Assembly: GCA_002633005.1 (NCBI GenBank)
Contig: NMRA01000016.1
Coordinates: 1,649,860 to 1,713,859 of the forward strand
From: Phoronis australis
Taxonomy: Eukaryota > Phoronida > Phoronidae
Reading direction: 5' to 3'
Length of the DNA: 64,000 nt
The notes below the pieces were generated by a model. The model was not told the DNA's origin. It worked only from the letters and a program-made list of their open reading frames with translations, and searched no databases. Position numbers and translations under genes: made by a program. Position 1 is the first letter of the stretch. Every line of letters starts with the position of its first letter. This document shows positions 38,700 to 51,239 of this stretch, piece after piece.

Positions 38700-41400
38700 C
38701 ACGTTTGCGTATTCGCTAGCTGTGCTTATTGGCCTAAGTACTAAGATAACCTGATAAATTCAATAAGGTTTCGAGTTTACACATCCGTCACTCGCGTGAT
38801 TCTACGTGAGTCTTTCTTTTCTCGCAAGAAACCCTGGTATCGGATCGGTTGTGTGCTCGACCTAAGGAACTAAATCTTTGAAGTTCGTCGTCCGCATCGC
38901 GTTCCACGTCTAGTATGTGCCATACCGGCATGCCATTTAAAGACTTTTTTGTAGGGGCAGCAAAACAAATAACTTTTCATGAATTTTTTTTTCTTATAAC
39001 ATTATCCTACTGAAAGATGACTTGCAGTGGATTGTTACTTGGTATCTGAAAACGAAAATATTATACGTCGTGACAGTAAATGTGATCTCCAGCTCAAAGT
39101 CATGGTTGTATTGTTACAATGCTAATCAAATAAAGGCTAACGAATTAGTCTCTGAAAATAGTTTGGCGTTTTCATTGAGCCCCAAATTAAAGTCATCAAC
39201 TCAAATTTATTTCTCATAATGGGATTAAATATTGAAACTTTCAGCTCATTAATAACCACTTTAAAATACTTGGAATGTATTGCGCAACGGACCGCTTGTT
39301 GCTACCAAGTGTTGAGTGACTGCAGAAACGATCGATATTTCTGGGGATCAAAACGGTAATTAAAAAGTAATTAGACATAGTGATATTGGAAAAAGGAGCA
39401 ATCCTCAAGATACTTGGACTGCTAACTGAAAGAAATTATCACTTTTGCAGCTTCCTCTGTCGCAAAATAAAAAATTTATCAACTGAACACGCCAGAGCAT
39501 TCCTTGAAACTTTTTTAAAACGAGACGTTATCGGCTACGATGATGCATTAATTAACGAAAAGCGCAACGTTGAGCAGAATTACACTAATTTTATACCGGA
39601 AAACATTTCAACAGTTGTTAAAAGTTTTTCATTAAAAATCTCAGATTTTGTTACGTGAACATGCGTTTATTTTGAATTTGTTTTCTAAAAAATTCGGGCG
39701 GTCAACGACCATGTCAAAGTTCAGGCATGTTATGCAGAACATAATATTGAGATAATAGTTAATCCCAAATTCACATAGATATGCAGTTATGATCACCATG
39801 TTTTTTCAAAGCGGATTTGAATATTTTGGAACTCGAATTTCGACGTTTTTGATTCCTCGACAGTGTGAAAGTCGGTTAATTAGTTTAACTCTAAATGCAC
39901 TATGAGCTTTTTATAAATTTACACTTAAAATCAATCAAAAATTATCATGAAAGTTTAGTTATTTTTGAAAGGCATGAGACGAATCCAAACCCATCCTACT
40001 GTCAAGCAAGTTCCGCGGCGGCCATGCAAGTTCTATATTACTGGAAATGTTCAACTCATCGCGCACGACAGTCCAGCGTTCGATTCAGCTGAATCTCGAT
40101 TTTTGGCTATCACCACCACGCGTCTTCGTTTATTTTCCACTGAACAACAAACAGATTAAAAGTTCGTTGGCAGTCAACGTCATGAACCGACAAATTCCAA
40201 CAGAATCGCTCAAACGTAACGATTTTGTTGTTTATACTGTGGTCAGTGCTAATAAATTCCAAAAGTCTATCGTGCCCAACAAGCTCTCAAAAATACTTTT
40301 CGCTACTAAAATCGATTGTTTTTCTCTTGCTCTAGCTTCACTGGACTTCATTCTCTAATCGAAACTGAAATATTCTCATTGTTAGTGTTGTTTACTATAG
40401 TCGCGAGAAATTATTCTATTTCAGATTCGTGTATAGTAACAAAGCGCAATGATCGTGAACGTATTCACATCAACGATTTCGTGTTATCCACTTGCTTGTC
40501 TATTTCTTTGGACGCGTTTAACATCATTATGTCTAGTCAAATGTGTACATGTTGGTTGCTACGTTATCATTTTCAGCCCTGCACACCATGTAATTTATGT
40601 CAATGACAAATCGGTTTGTCATGGCGTCTTGAAGCGTGAAAACGAGTGTCAGGGAGTGGGTGTCACGTTTGTATTTTGAATAGCGCCTACATCTGCAGGC
40701 GTACCTTTTCACTCTGTACAGCATGGTGGCTCAGCGGTACAGGTAGAAATTTTCGGCTTAAATTGCATAGTGTTGTTTCTCGGTATCCAGCTGAAGCCAA
40801 GTCAGTGGTTCAGTTTGCCGCTACCGCCACCTACCGATCGTAATTAGCAGCGGCGGTGGCACAAAACTGGTGATAATGTAACTGTAACTTGTGCCACTAC
40901 ACACCAGACATCGGCCGATCGCAGCGGCGAATCAAGAGCCTGTGAAAACACATGGTCGAAATACTGAGTTTAACAGTCATTCTCAGACAGTGTTTAACTT
41001 ATTGACTATTCGGATCAATTGACTAACGTGAAAACATATTCTTAACTACAAAATAAAGTGAGTATAGGCGGCATGCAGTATCATTCTCTAACTCTGTCTT
41101 ACTGCTTGTGCAGTAGCCTGATCATAACTGTGAAATTACGTACAATACTGCATTAGTAAATGAAATGAAATGAAAGAAAGGAACGTCATTAGTCTATTAG
41201 CTATCGTCTCATTTGCAATGAGCTCCAATTGTAATCAATAACATAGGAACATTTAGCGTAGGTTTTCACTATCTGTAAACAATGGCAGTCGCATGGACAT
41301 CGTACATATTTTAAAATTTGTTCTTATGCTGTGCTTAGATTATAACCGTTTTCAAAGAAACGGCTGGAATTCCCGTGGTCACCAGACTAATTCGTCTGCT
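38700..41400. other. No supported gene
   Basis: The longest frames are 92 codons (39380-39658, plus) and 103 codons (40047-40358, plus). Neither shows a known domain or clear codon bias. A GGTGGCTCAGCGGTACAGG word near 40726 resembles a tRNA A box but has no B box. I leave the stretch unassigned. Confidence 0.45.
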
Positions 41401-41401
41401 G

Positions 41402-41570
41402 AAACTAACCAGGCGTGCGTTCAGTAGACGCTAGGACCTACGCTAGGACCTAGCTAAAACCTAGTCAAAGTCACGTGCTCTCATTTAAAATGCACGGCAA
41501 TATCTCACGTAATCTCGCGAAGTCTTGCTTTTTAGTTAGGTCCTAGCGTTACTGAACGGGAGGCTGCTGT
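41402..41570 (+). mobile_element. MITE family M1, copy 3
   Basis: Left AGGCGTGCGTTCAGTAGACG and right AGCGTTACTGAACGGGAGGC, with a doubled GCTAGGACCTA just inside the left end and TAGGTCCTAGCG just inside the right. The interior CACGTGCTCTCATTTAAAAT and TCTCGCGAAGTCTTGC blocks match copies 1 and 2. This is the cleanest copy in the window. Confidence 0.85.
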
Positions 41571-41574
41571 AACG

Positions 41575-43665
41575 AGTATCTAGTGCGGTAATGGGAAAAT
41601 TCTAGTCCTTCTCAGGCTTGGAAACTATTTCTAATGCGATTAAGAACGAGATAAATCCGGTTTTATAGCAGTAAATGATAGCTTACTCAAAAGTTGTTGT
41701 GTGACAGAAGGTGCGGGTGAGGGTGCATTGCACCTTTAATTGATTAGATTTCTTTTCCTGATACCCCAATTATAATTCTTCAACATAAAAAATACGATTT
41801 AGTCACTCAAATGTAGGCGCGCAAAAGTGTATGTGGGGTAGTCTTTTAGCGCCATAGTGGCGTCACTGTGAGAACACCGATCAAAGAATGAAAATCCGAA
41901 GTAGTTGTATTCAATAGGGGACTGAACAGAACTCCATATGGGGATTCTCACGGTCACGTAGACGACTGCAAGTCAATAAGCCTAACCGCTCATTTGGCAA
42001 TTCACACAGCATTTTGTGCTCAGAGTGATACTCCAAACATGGTATAGCGACCATTCAAGGCTGGCTTTAAGACTTTGATTTTGAAATCGCAGCGCTACCT
42101 CTTGATAAATTCGCTGAACCTGAAAACAATAAGCAATTCTTGTTGCATGAAGAAGCCAATGAGAAAGCTCCAAATAAAGGTGCTGTCCGTGTGTTCGCAC
42201 CGCCAGTATCGGATTCAATTCAGTGGAAAAGGTCACAAGGTGTATGTATCGTTGACCGTTAACAGCAAAGTGTCGCCCGTAAATTATGGTGATCAATAAT
42301 TAGCGCGTTAAATACTGTCGTCAATTACCCTCGTTTTAAACAACAATGAATGACGCAATTACTTTTCGAACACAAACAAATCTATAGGTCAGGAACATTG
42401 TCAATATAAGAACATTTACAATGGACTTCATTTTATAATTTTCATGACTCTTGGATCAAGTTTTGTTGTTTTAGTGACATGGTTTGTTGACGGAAATAAT
42501 TAGAACAGCTATGCGTTGATTGTAAATGAAAGCAAAAGAGTGGCACTCCTTTTCAAAAACACTTGACGGTCGATATAAAACACGTGGCAAAATATTGAGA
42601 CAACTGAAATAACCCAGAAGTCCCAGTCATAACGGAAGTCTGATTTATGGTCACAGTAGTCTTGTCTTTCCTCATGACCGAAGATGAAGGTATTAACAAG
42701 TGATTAACCTGTTGTGTAATAAGATATTTTCTGCCTTAAAAGTGGTCAACAGAATTAGCCGTCAAAACGGGAAAATGGTATTTTGTCTTGCACTGTAACT
42801 TTTTCTAATGGTAAGAGGATTGTAGTACGGCGACAAACGTCAACTTGAACATTTGTTTTAATCAGTAATACACAATTTCTTACCAGATCCCCATTATCAG
42901 GAGATTGTGCAACCAACTCTGTGTTCATCTCACTTCTTTATCATTTTTTGCTGCTGCTTGATTTGTTTTTGTTCCCAACAAAGCGCTTGGCTTTTATGAA
43001 GACACGTGTTGCAGCTCGTTTTAGTACAACATTCTGATTACTCTGTTATAATTGAGTTTGATCCTGAACAAGTATTGACATGTTCTTTTTCACCGTCCAA
43101 GTAATTTTGATTGATAATTATTAGCTGATACAACTTCCTTTTTAAATTTGAAAAAGTAGGACAAAAGCGTGAATATTGACAGAGTTATTTGGAATAAGAT
43201 GTGTGGGTGCATTTTGAGAAACCTTGTATTGATAAAGCTATTCTGCAGTTTAAAACCGTTCCACAAGATGTCTCTGTATATGTGTATATCACTGTCGGAA
43301 AATTATTAACAATGCCGGTGTAACAGGAAATAAGATAACTGTGGAAATTAATTTCCTGTCCACTCTTACGCGCGCATAATTTTTTTCACTTCATTCGAGG
43401 ATATGTGAAGAATTTTCATTTGATAGTAAGTTTAGTCAGAATCATTTATTGAAGTGACTGTGTTTGCATCAAATTATAAGTAAGTTCAAAAGTCAAAAAC
43501 CCAACCAAAGCAATCAGGTCCGACCTTAATCACTCACGCATCTTTAGTCGAAATGTAAGAAGAACAGCAATGTAAAATAAATTTACTACGAGGTCTTACG
43601 TAAAATAGTTAATCATTAATGAACAAAGCTCATTTACTTAAAAGGATACCAAACCCGGTTTTGGC
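41575..43665. other. No gene seen
   Basis: AT-rich. A 104-codon minus frame near 42000-42296 overlaps a 74-codon plus frame; neither has a recognisable domain. Confidence 0.45.
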
Positions 43666-43671
43666 CGATTA

Positions 43672-45085
43672 GGTTATCTCAAACCTTATTTAGTGGACTC
43701 CATTCTAACTCGTATTAAAAAACTAGGCTTTGTCAACTAGTAAAAGTATATATTTTCTGACCGAAAAAAGTCCAGGATATATAAAAGTTTGTTTTAAATT
43801 TATGTGCCATTGTCATTGTTACGTTAAAACCTTTTCTAAGTCAGTGTTCCACGCTTAAGAAAGGTACACTCATAGCAAAATAAACCCACGGTCGATTTTA
43901 ATTTAACCCTTTTTAAATGAAAACTTCACCAGTTACTTCAAAAACTTTGTTAGAAATTTTCGATTAGCCCTTTCGTTTGATTTCTATGAAAAATAAACTC
44001 GCTAAACGTAAGGTATGCCGTATTCTTCTTTGTTATATTACGCAAAAACTAGGCCTTTATATCAAAAGTCCTAACATTGTTTTTGATAGTGATGAACAAA
44101 TATTGAGTTTGGAAAGTTTTAGCGAAATCCACCAAGCCGTTTTTGAGAACTCGTGTGATTAAATTCCAATTAAGTCGATTTGCCGAAGTCGAGAAAAAAG
44201 CGATTATGTAGCGAGATGTGAAAATCTTAAGGACTTCGGTAAGTTATCCGGTGAAAACTTGTTTTTGGTTGATATAACTTATGCACCCCTTAGCCACGTT
44301 CATTATTTCAGCATTCACGTGCAATGTCATCTTAAGTTGCAGTGCGTAATTAACTTAATTATCACAAAAACTTTTAATTTAAAGCAAATCGATCTTCATT
44401 GCTTAGAATCCAACGAGGTCATGGGCGAAGCCAGCATATTAAGTGGGTCAAGCTGGTGCATTGTGGTCCACTTTAAATTATTTCAACAGTTCTTTGTTAG
44501 ACACACCACGCACTGGTATGAAAACCATTACGAAATGGATGCAGAAATCGGGTCGGTGGTGACCATGTGATAAAAATAGGAATTTAGGTGAGGACGTATC
44601 TCACTTCACAACTTGCTGTGTTCGTAAACACAAAGTCACAGAGCCCTGAGGCGACTCGTGGCCGTTGTTCTCAATGGTGAGTTGGCCAACGGTGGCGTGC
44701 ATGGAGACACGGACAAATCTCTTAGTATAAAAAGCTTCGTTTTGTCTTCGTTTTCCCTGGCATCTTTCTATCATATGTACTTGTCGTTGACGCAATACTA
44801 TGGCCACTCAGTGAATGAAAAGACTGAGGATACACACGGAGCTGCTCGATCTGTGCGTGGCAGAAGATTCGATCTGAATGACAGCCCTGTAACCTTTGAC
44901 CTCGGATAAGTGATGAACAAATTTCCACGCGGCTGTGCAGTTCCCAGGTGGTTCTGCTAAATCTTATTTTTATTGCTACACGGTATATGATTCGTATTTG
45001 AAGTTCCCGGAGAATGAAGATAATGCTAGACGTATGTGAAATGGGGTAAAATGGCCAATTTTGGTAAATAAGGTTTGAAATATCC
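43672..45085. mobile_element. TTAA-flanked DNA transposon, copy 2
   Basis: Left GGTTATCTCAAACCTTATTT is identical to the left end of copy 1 (26400). The right end AATAAGGTTTGAAATATCC is followed by TTAA at 45086. On the left the flank reads TTAG instead of TTAA, a single decayed base. Many substitutions and indels separate it from copy 1, so both are old. No transposase recognised. Confidence 0.75.
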
Positions 45086-45094
45086 TTAACAGAT

Positions 45095-45275
45095 AATAAA
45101 CGAGACTTTCGTATCCAATTCTATGAAACAAAATAATGCTCTATAACCCTCGACAACCCTCAAAAGTTTGGAGAAAGACTTGCTTTTAGCTTTCAAGACT
45201 GCCGCCAATTGTGCATTAGCAGGTGACAGAGGGCGGATTGGCAGAAATCATCAAAACAGGGGTTAGTATCCAGCG
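45095..45275 (-). repeat. Dispersed repeat R1, minus-strand copy
   Basis: ATGAAACAAAATAATGCTCT, ATAACCCTCGACAACCCTCA and AAAAGTTTGG are the reverse complement of 33355-33415. It continues into GCATTAGCAGGTGACAGA and ATTGGCAGAAATCATC, which match the fragment at 30304-30370. It abuts the end of the TTAA element. Confidence 0.7.
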
Positions 45276-45279
45276 TTCG

Positions 45280-47280
45280 ACGATTAGCTCAACGCTAAGT
45301 CTTGTTTGTCAACCTGCAAAAAGTCCTAGGTCACCAAACAAAATCTGAGGTCGTCAAAACTGAAAATCGCCAAACAAAATCTGAGGTTGCCAATCAGGCG
45401 TAGAAATCGTCGACAAAAAGGTCGTACGATCGTACCGCGCCCCATTCTCAGAATCTTAAGCGTACCTCTCCAAATTCTCCCTCTAAATGTACATTCACTC
45501 TCTATCGCAATCTTTCCCCTAGCGAAGGAACTTAGAGCGCAGACGATTACGTACACTGGTGGCGCATATTTCACCGATCTTCCCCGAATTTTACTGAATA
45601 ATTCCAACTTCCACCTGTTTACTTCTTGATGTAATTTAAGCGCGTGTTTGATGTGTGCCGCGACTGCTGTGGCGGCAAATGCGCTGATTTTACGACATAA
45701 ACGAAACAATTGTGAATCAAAGGCAGTAGGAATACTGTTAGTAATTTGAAGTTTACAAGTCACACAAACTTTGAAACGAAGTTAAGGGATGCTCGCAGTG
45801 GCGAATTGAGACCCAAACACAATCTGAAGTCGCATTGGTCGCAGGTTGTCAAATCGAGCAATGGTATCAATTTAAAGGAGTACCTCCTGGAACAACAACT
45901 TAGTGAGTAGCTTTTTTCCCATGAAACTTATGTCCCGTGGCACCTGGTTATGGTTAGGCGGTGCTCTAAGCTGTCAGGAGTCTGGGGGCTGGGGTGATTT
46001 GATTTGACATCCTTACTAATCACAGTGCGATCAGATAAACCTTTTTATTGACCAATAACAGAAAATAAACCACGCAATGGGAATTTTCAAGCTAACGCAA
46101 ACTAATATAGAACTCTGCACACAAACTTAACCTACGCACTATGGCACAGACGGCAGAGCCATGAATGTGTGACACAGACAATACTGTAACTCAGACGGGT
46201 GCTGCTCTTCTGTTCTTGGTCGACTCATCCTGGTATCACCCTCTGCTGATCACGTCCATTGGCTACGTCACAGATTGTGCATTATTTGTGTAGGTAGATA
46301 GTATGATTTATAAGTGTGCCTGCAAATAACTGATTTATGCTTTATTGGTCTCGCCTACAGAATCTCCCCATTTGGCAGCTTGGTAGCTACCCCTTTCCCC
46401 ATACGTAGGGCTTCACTGTCTGGGGCCACTGTAGATTTCAGTCCTCTTTTTTTCTCGACGTTTTTGCCAAGCAAGTTGTTGTGACCAGAAAAAAAGCATT
46501 TGGCGTTCGAAAACGTTAACTTAGTTCAGACATACATTTTGACAAACAATTAACTAAAGAGACCAAGATCCTAATTAGTTTTCTGACGTACGCACACGCA
46601 AAATTTCAATTCATCCGGTTATCGTCGATGTCAGTTGGTCAATATTTCACATTTCTCATAATCGATTATGACTGTAAAAACCGGTTCGCATGAAAATGTT
46701 TCATTTAGATCACTGTATCGCTGTAAAACTGGTCTCAATTTGTATCTTGGTTAGATTACATATACGGTTCCAGACTAAAGAATGAATGACATGTCGTTAG
46801 CGTTGACGACTTCAAAGATATAGTTTCACACTGCACTGGACTTTTAACGAGTTAAAGCTGGACTAAGTGGGCAAAAACGGACATATTTGTCACACTTACC
46901 CGACCCATTATGTACACCTTTGCATATAGCTGATTTACGAATAGCCGCGCCCAATTCACTATCCCGCCAGATGGCGATCAGGTGGACAGGCGTTCAACGC
47001 CACCTACAAATCCAGGACAGGATCGTCATCTTTAATATCTGTTAATACGTTGAATCCAGGATTGGTATCCTTTTAAGCTAACAATTGAAGGGACTTGCTG
47101 GCATTTGTTCCTCTTGTTTTAGAATTAACGAACTCATATGTGGTAACTGAATATCTGTCTCTCGAGTCTGAGTCGGGATTAAGCGGCAGTCACTTTTGCG
47201 CTCTCATTACTATAGAAAGCGCCAACATGAAAAGCCCGCTATTGATAAAAAGCTGCTTTAAACAAACAAACACTGTGAAA
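45280..47280. other. No supported gene; small repeated words
   Basis: CCAAACAAAATCTGAGGT occurs twice at 45336-45390 and in a changed form near 45815. A 145-codon minus frame (45326-45763) has no known domain and includes those repeats, so I do not call it. Confidence 0.4.
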
Positions 47281-47287
47281 TACATAT

Positions 47288-47443
47288 CAGTGGCGGATTA
47301 GAGGGGGGACAAGGGGGGCATGACGCCCCTAAAATTTTCCCAGATTACATTTGGCAGTTCGAGGCTGCGAATGTCTGACTGACAAAATCCAGGCTAATAC
47401 TCTTCCCAGACCCCCTAAACTCAAAATCCTGTATCCGCCCCTG
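47288..47443. mobile_element. MITE related to family M2
   Basis: Left CAGTGGCGGATTAG and right GTATCCGCCCCTG are inverted (shared core GGCGGAT). Poly-G near the left end (GAGGGGGGACAAGGGGGGC) and ACCCCCTAAACTCAAAATCC near the right echo the M2 elements at 32497 and 62831. 156 bases, non-coding. Confidence 0.65.
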
Positions 47444-47494
47444 AATATCACCTTGAAACATAAACTAATGGATGAAAGCTGAATTAACACGTGA

Positions 47495-47785
47495 AAATTG
47501 ACGTAACGGGTCAAAATGGACATAATGAGTCCTCAGGACCCCCGAGAGCATAATTGATCGAAACGGAATTAATGGCCGTTTTGACCAACCATTTCGAAAT
47601 GCCCATTATCATTAAAAATAGGCTAATGGCTTAACGCTGACCTTACGGGTGAAAGTGAACCTAGCATAGGGAAATGAATATAATTGGTCAAAATGGACAT
47701 AATATGGAACGAAATGAATATATTGAGCCAAATGGTCATATTGGATTAAAATGGAAATACTGGGTCAAAATCGACATTATGCGTC
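47495..47785 (+). repeat. Degenerate short tandem repeat, GGTCAAAATGGACATAATG units
   Basis: Variants of GGGTCAAAATGGACATAATG appear about seven times with irregular spacing (near 47508, 47690, 47712, 47733, 47752, 47768 and weaker ones between). It is a decayed minisatellite. Confidence 0.65.
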
Positions 47786-47789
47786 AGAA

Positions 47790-49495
47790 CATGCGTTGAA
47801 TCCGACTCAGATGGAGGCCAGATCACGTGATGCATATGCTGACCTAAATTAGTTGGCCTTGTTATAAACGCAAGGAACAGGCGAAAACGATGTAGCCATG
47901 CACTACCAACGAAGCACGTGATCGCACTAGATTTTCTCGCGATTTTCTTGGGTTATTGAATGCGCTCGTGATGTTATGGCCACCCGCCATCATTTTAAAA
48001 TTAATTTCTAGTGACGTGAAATTCAAATATACTCGATTTAAAACGTTTTTGCCGAACAATTTTTGAGTGGACTCGCGATTTCCACGACATGATGTTTGGC
48101 TGTTGTTCATGACCGAACTCGACACTTGGTGCACGTACCCAACTGAAAACACACCGCCTCGATCTCGGTTAATTTTGACTGATACCTTTGCGAGGAATCG
48201 GCAATTTGTAATAAAATCACAAAATCACCATCCATTTTGCTGTTCTATAGCTTTGCTCAAAGCTAATATCTTAAAGAAGTAAACCATAGCCCAAGAATAA
48301 ACCCCCAAAATGCGTTGATTTTTTCGAACGTGAAGCCGCTTGCGTCCTTTTAAGAAACACACAGCTGTGCAGCGATGCATGGAAGAAGATAATAAAGAAC
48401 ACTATTGCTCAATAAGTGAGGGCATTGATAAATCAGACAGTCTTGCTGACTGTGCCAAAATGTTGTTGGATTCTAACTTTTAGTTCTTTCTCGGTAACCC
48501 TGCGTTTCTGCAATTAAAAACCACTTCAGTTCATTTGCTCAGCGTATGGGCCTATTCAAGTGTTGAGAATTAAAACTAAAGTGAAAGAATCGATTTCTAA
48601 ATGCAATAACTGCAGAGGTTTTTGCTTTTCTGCCGTAGTAGCGTCCATACTACGCTAAACCTAGAACAAGCTACGTACACTCCTGAAACAAGTCGTCAAC
48701 AGTAATGAACATGCAGTGTGGATGCTATCTGCTCTGAGGCAAGTTGACTCACTCATTTTTATCAACAATTTACTAAAAGAAACGTAACCGTGCATTCAGT
48801 ATAATACCTAACCCGTAACACTGCAATCGCCTCAATTTGGTCACATTTACTTTTCATGTTTCGAACCTTGTTTTCCGAAAAAAAATACCCTTTCGTCAGA
48901 CTGGCAACTCATTGCTGCAATGACTTGTTCTCTAATGTATTTTTCTACGTCTCTGTGGTTAATTATCGACACATTTTAAAGATTTAATATCCAACTTGGA
49001 CTCGAAAGACCGGCCATTTAACTCACGCAATGTCAACTTTCGCTTTTTTATCGCAGTGAGCCTCGCTTTGGATTTTAATGTCCGCCGCGTGAATTAGGTC
49101 TATACTGATCACATCGCCACCACTTGCACACGCCTTTATGAACTGTAATTGTTTGGGCTTAAGCCACTGGATCGGGGTTTCCTTGATTTTGTTTACCTCG
49201 ATCACTGCCCGTGTTGATACATTGCAACTATTCAAGTTAGAAGTGGTCGCCATGCTACGTGACAGAAAACTGAAACGGTTTTCCCAGATTTCAAGCAACG
49301 ACTGAATGTTATTACGTCGGTTGTATTACTTTAACGAATGAGAAGCCATGTTAAACAACTTTCGACAGTGCTACCTTTCGAAGCACTGTGTATGAGAGTG
49401 TAGTCGCTAGCACAGTCTTACACACATAATTTAATCCTTGTCGAAATGTATCGAATGTACTGTGTGGACACACGACTGGCCGAGGAAAAGATGCT
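47790..49495. other. No gene seen
   Basis: Only short frames; no recognisable repeat or RNA gene. It could contain unseen upstream exons or regulatory DNA of the KCTD gene. Confidence 0.4.
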
Positions 49496-49498
49496 CTA

Positions 49499-49889
49499 AT
49501 ATTAGGTTCACATGAATGGCGAAAACGCTAGCAATTTCGCTGGCTAAAACGGCAGTGGAAACGTTAGGTCTTTAGACGGACAGACGATCTTTCCGTGAAG
49601 GGGTAAATGTCACCAGCATTTAGTTTGTTTTCTCACCACCAGAGTTGCTTTCAAGCGAAAACTTATGTCAAAGTACGTTCAAACGCGTCTTACTGTATTC
49701 CTGCGCATGTGTGTCATTTAAAGTGGCGGTCAGTCTACAGAAGCGTTAGCAAAACGTCAGTAGTTTTGAGATAGCTCAAACTTCCAGCAAAGCGCGCCAG
49801 CAAAAGTGACACGCTCGACCATTCACATTATTGGCGTTTTTGCGGCAAGTGAAAACGCTAGCGTTTTGACGAGCATGTGAATCGGATAT
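49499..49889. mobile_element. MITE M4, about 390 bp, just upstream of the KCTD gene
   Basis: The left end ATATTAGGTTCACATG is matched by CATGTGAATCGGATAT at the right. Next to them, GGCGAAAACGCTAGC on the left corresponds to AAAACGCTAGCGTTTTGAC on the right. Internal words GCTAGCAATTTCGC and GCGTTAGCAAAACG repeat the same theme. No coding capacity and no clear target-site duplication. It ends about 140 bases before the putative 5' UTR splice acceptor at 50028, so it could affect the expression of the gene. Confidence 0.75.
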
Positions 49890-50010
49890 AGGGCAAGTTG
49901 TTCTTGAGTAGTTCGTAGTGACGACGACCACACTACCACGCAACTTCCTTGTCTAGTGGTCTCATTACCATTTTGCCAGTAGTTGGACAATTAACTTTTG
50001 TAATTGAATT

Positions 50011-50030
50011 ATTATTTTTTTCTTTCAGAA
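50011..50030 (+). promoter_or_regulatory. Putative 3' splice site upstream of the KCTD coding exon
   Basis: A pyrimidine-rich tract ATTTTTTTCTTTCAG ends at 50028 and is followed by AATGTC. It is the best acceptor candidate between the MITE and the start codon and would place a non-coding 5' exon further upstream, as in vertebrate KCTD8/16 genes whose start codon lies in a later exon. Inferred from sequence shape only. Confidence 0.4.
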
Positions 50031-50462
50031 TGTCTAGCGGAGTATTCCCAACTGACTTCCCAACTTTGAGACGATAATTGCAACCGTTTTTGCTGAAGTT
50101 GGTCGCGTACAGCTACGGATAAATTGAACGCTAATCGCGGAGTAAACTGAATTACAGTCGATTTTGTACCGAGGACAAAGTATAGTGTGGCAATTGGACA
50201 TGTTAATATATCGTTTGTGGTATAATTGAATCAACATCTGCTGTTGATGTTCCAAGCTAAATTCAATTCGTGGGTACTTCTCGCTGAAGTTTCTTCTCGA
50301 AAACAATTCCGATTCAGTTCAGAGAATCCAGTACACTAAATGTAGGCTTATCACTCGATTTGACTTTTAGACTAATGATCGAATTGAATATTGGAAGAAA
50401 GTCGTTGCTAATAATTTGACCTTACGCTGAAGAACGGACCTGACACATCGAATCGCAACAAG

Positions 50463-51233
50463 ATGACATCAAACTATGAGCAAGTAAACTCGGAGTTGGT
50501 GGAACTCAATGTTGGGGGAGTTAACTATACCACCACCAAAGAAACATTGAGAAATGAAAATTCTCTTCTTGCCGAGATGATTGACGGAAATGTTACGAAA
50601 ATAATGACAGACTGCAACGGCAGGTACTTCCTCGATCGCGACGGGACTTTATTCCGCTACGTCTTGGACTACTTGCGCAATAAGCGTGTCATTCTGCCGG
50701 AAAAGTTCGACGAGAGAGAACGTCTCCGCCACGAAGCTGAACATTTCAAACTGGAAGGCATGATGAGACAGCTATCGATGACAAAGTCGTCACATTTACC
50801 TCCGTTGGCGGTGAATTCCAATGGAGATCACGCCAATGGAAGCTCTGGCCGGCAACCGGGATACATTACCATCGGTTACCGAGGCACTTTCGCCTTTGGC
50901 AGGGACGGGCTTGCTGATGTCAAATTTCGCAAGATGTCCAGTCGAGTATTAGTTTGCGGCAAGGTCAGCATTTGCAGAGAGGTTTTTGGAGAAACGCTGA
51001 ACGAAAGCCGTGATCCAGACCGCGGTTCCAGCGACCGATATACAAGCCGATACTTTTTGAAGCACTCGTCGTTGGAGCAAGCGTTTGATGTACTCGCTGC
51101 GGCAGGCTTTCGGATCGCTGCAAGCTGCGGTACGGGTACGTCGAGTAACACAAGCGATCCTTTAAAGCCGGGGATGGATTCGGAGGAATCAAAATGGAAT
51201 CACTACAATGAATTTGTCTTTTGTCGTGAATAG
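50463..51233 (+). CDS. KCTD8/12/16-type protein (BTB/T1 plus H1 domain), GABA-B receptor auxiliary subunit family
   Basis: A 256-residue, uninterrupted frame. Residues about 12-104 form a BTB/T1 tetramerisation domain: VELNVGGVNYTT, GRYFLDRDGTLFRYVLDYLR (53-72), REAEHF-like RHEAEHF (89-95). A polar linker with an NGDHANGSSG stretch follows, then residues 133-256 form the H1 domain special to KCTD8, 12 and 16: GYITIGYRGTFAFGRDG, RVLVCGKVSICREVFGETLN, ESRDPDR, RYTSRYFLKHSSLEQAFD, EFVFCR at the end. In vertebrates these proteins bind the GABA-B2 receptor tail through T1 and act on G-beta-gamma through H1, setting receptor kinetics at the membrane. The protein stops right after H1, like KCTD12, with no H2 extension as in KCTD8 and 16. 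The start has A at -3 and is the first ATG of the frame. Single coding exon; GC is higher than in the surroundings. No start-codon or domain damage is visible. Which of the three vertebrate paralogues is closest cannot be told by eye; it may represent the ancestral single gene. Confidence 0.95.
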   Translation: MTSNYEQVNSELVELNVGGVNYTTTKETLRNENSLLAEMIDGNVTKIMTDCNGRYFLDRDGTLFRYVLDYLRNKRVILPEKFDERERLRHEAEHFKLEGMMRQLSMTKSSHLPPLAVNSNGDHANGSSGRQPGYITIGYRGTFAFGRDGLADVKFRKMSSRVLVCGKVSICREVFGETLNESRDPDRGSSDRYTSRYFLKHSSLEQAFDVLAAAGFRIAASCGTGTSSNTSDPLKPGMDSEESKWNHYNEFVFCRE

Positions 51234-51239
51234 TAATGC

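Noticed and set aside
39380-39658. 92-codon plus-strand frame
   Set aside because: No recognised domain; AT-rich codons typical of the local base composition.
45326-45763. 145-codon open frame on the minus strand
   Set aside because: No known domain; contains short direct repeats of CCAAACAAAATCTGAGGT; low complexity of the region explains the lack of stops.
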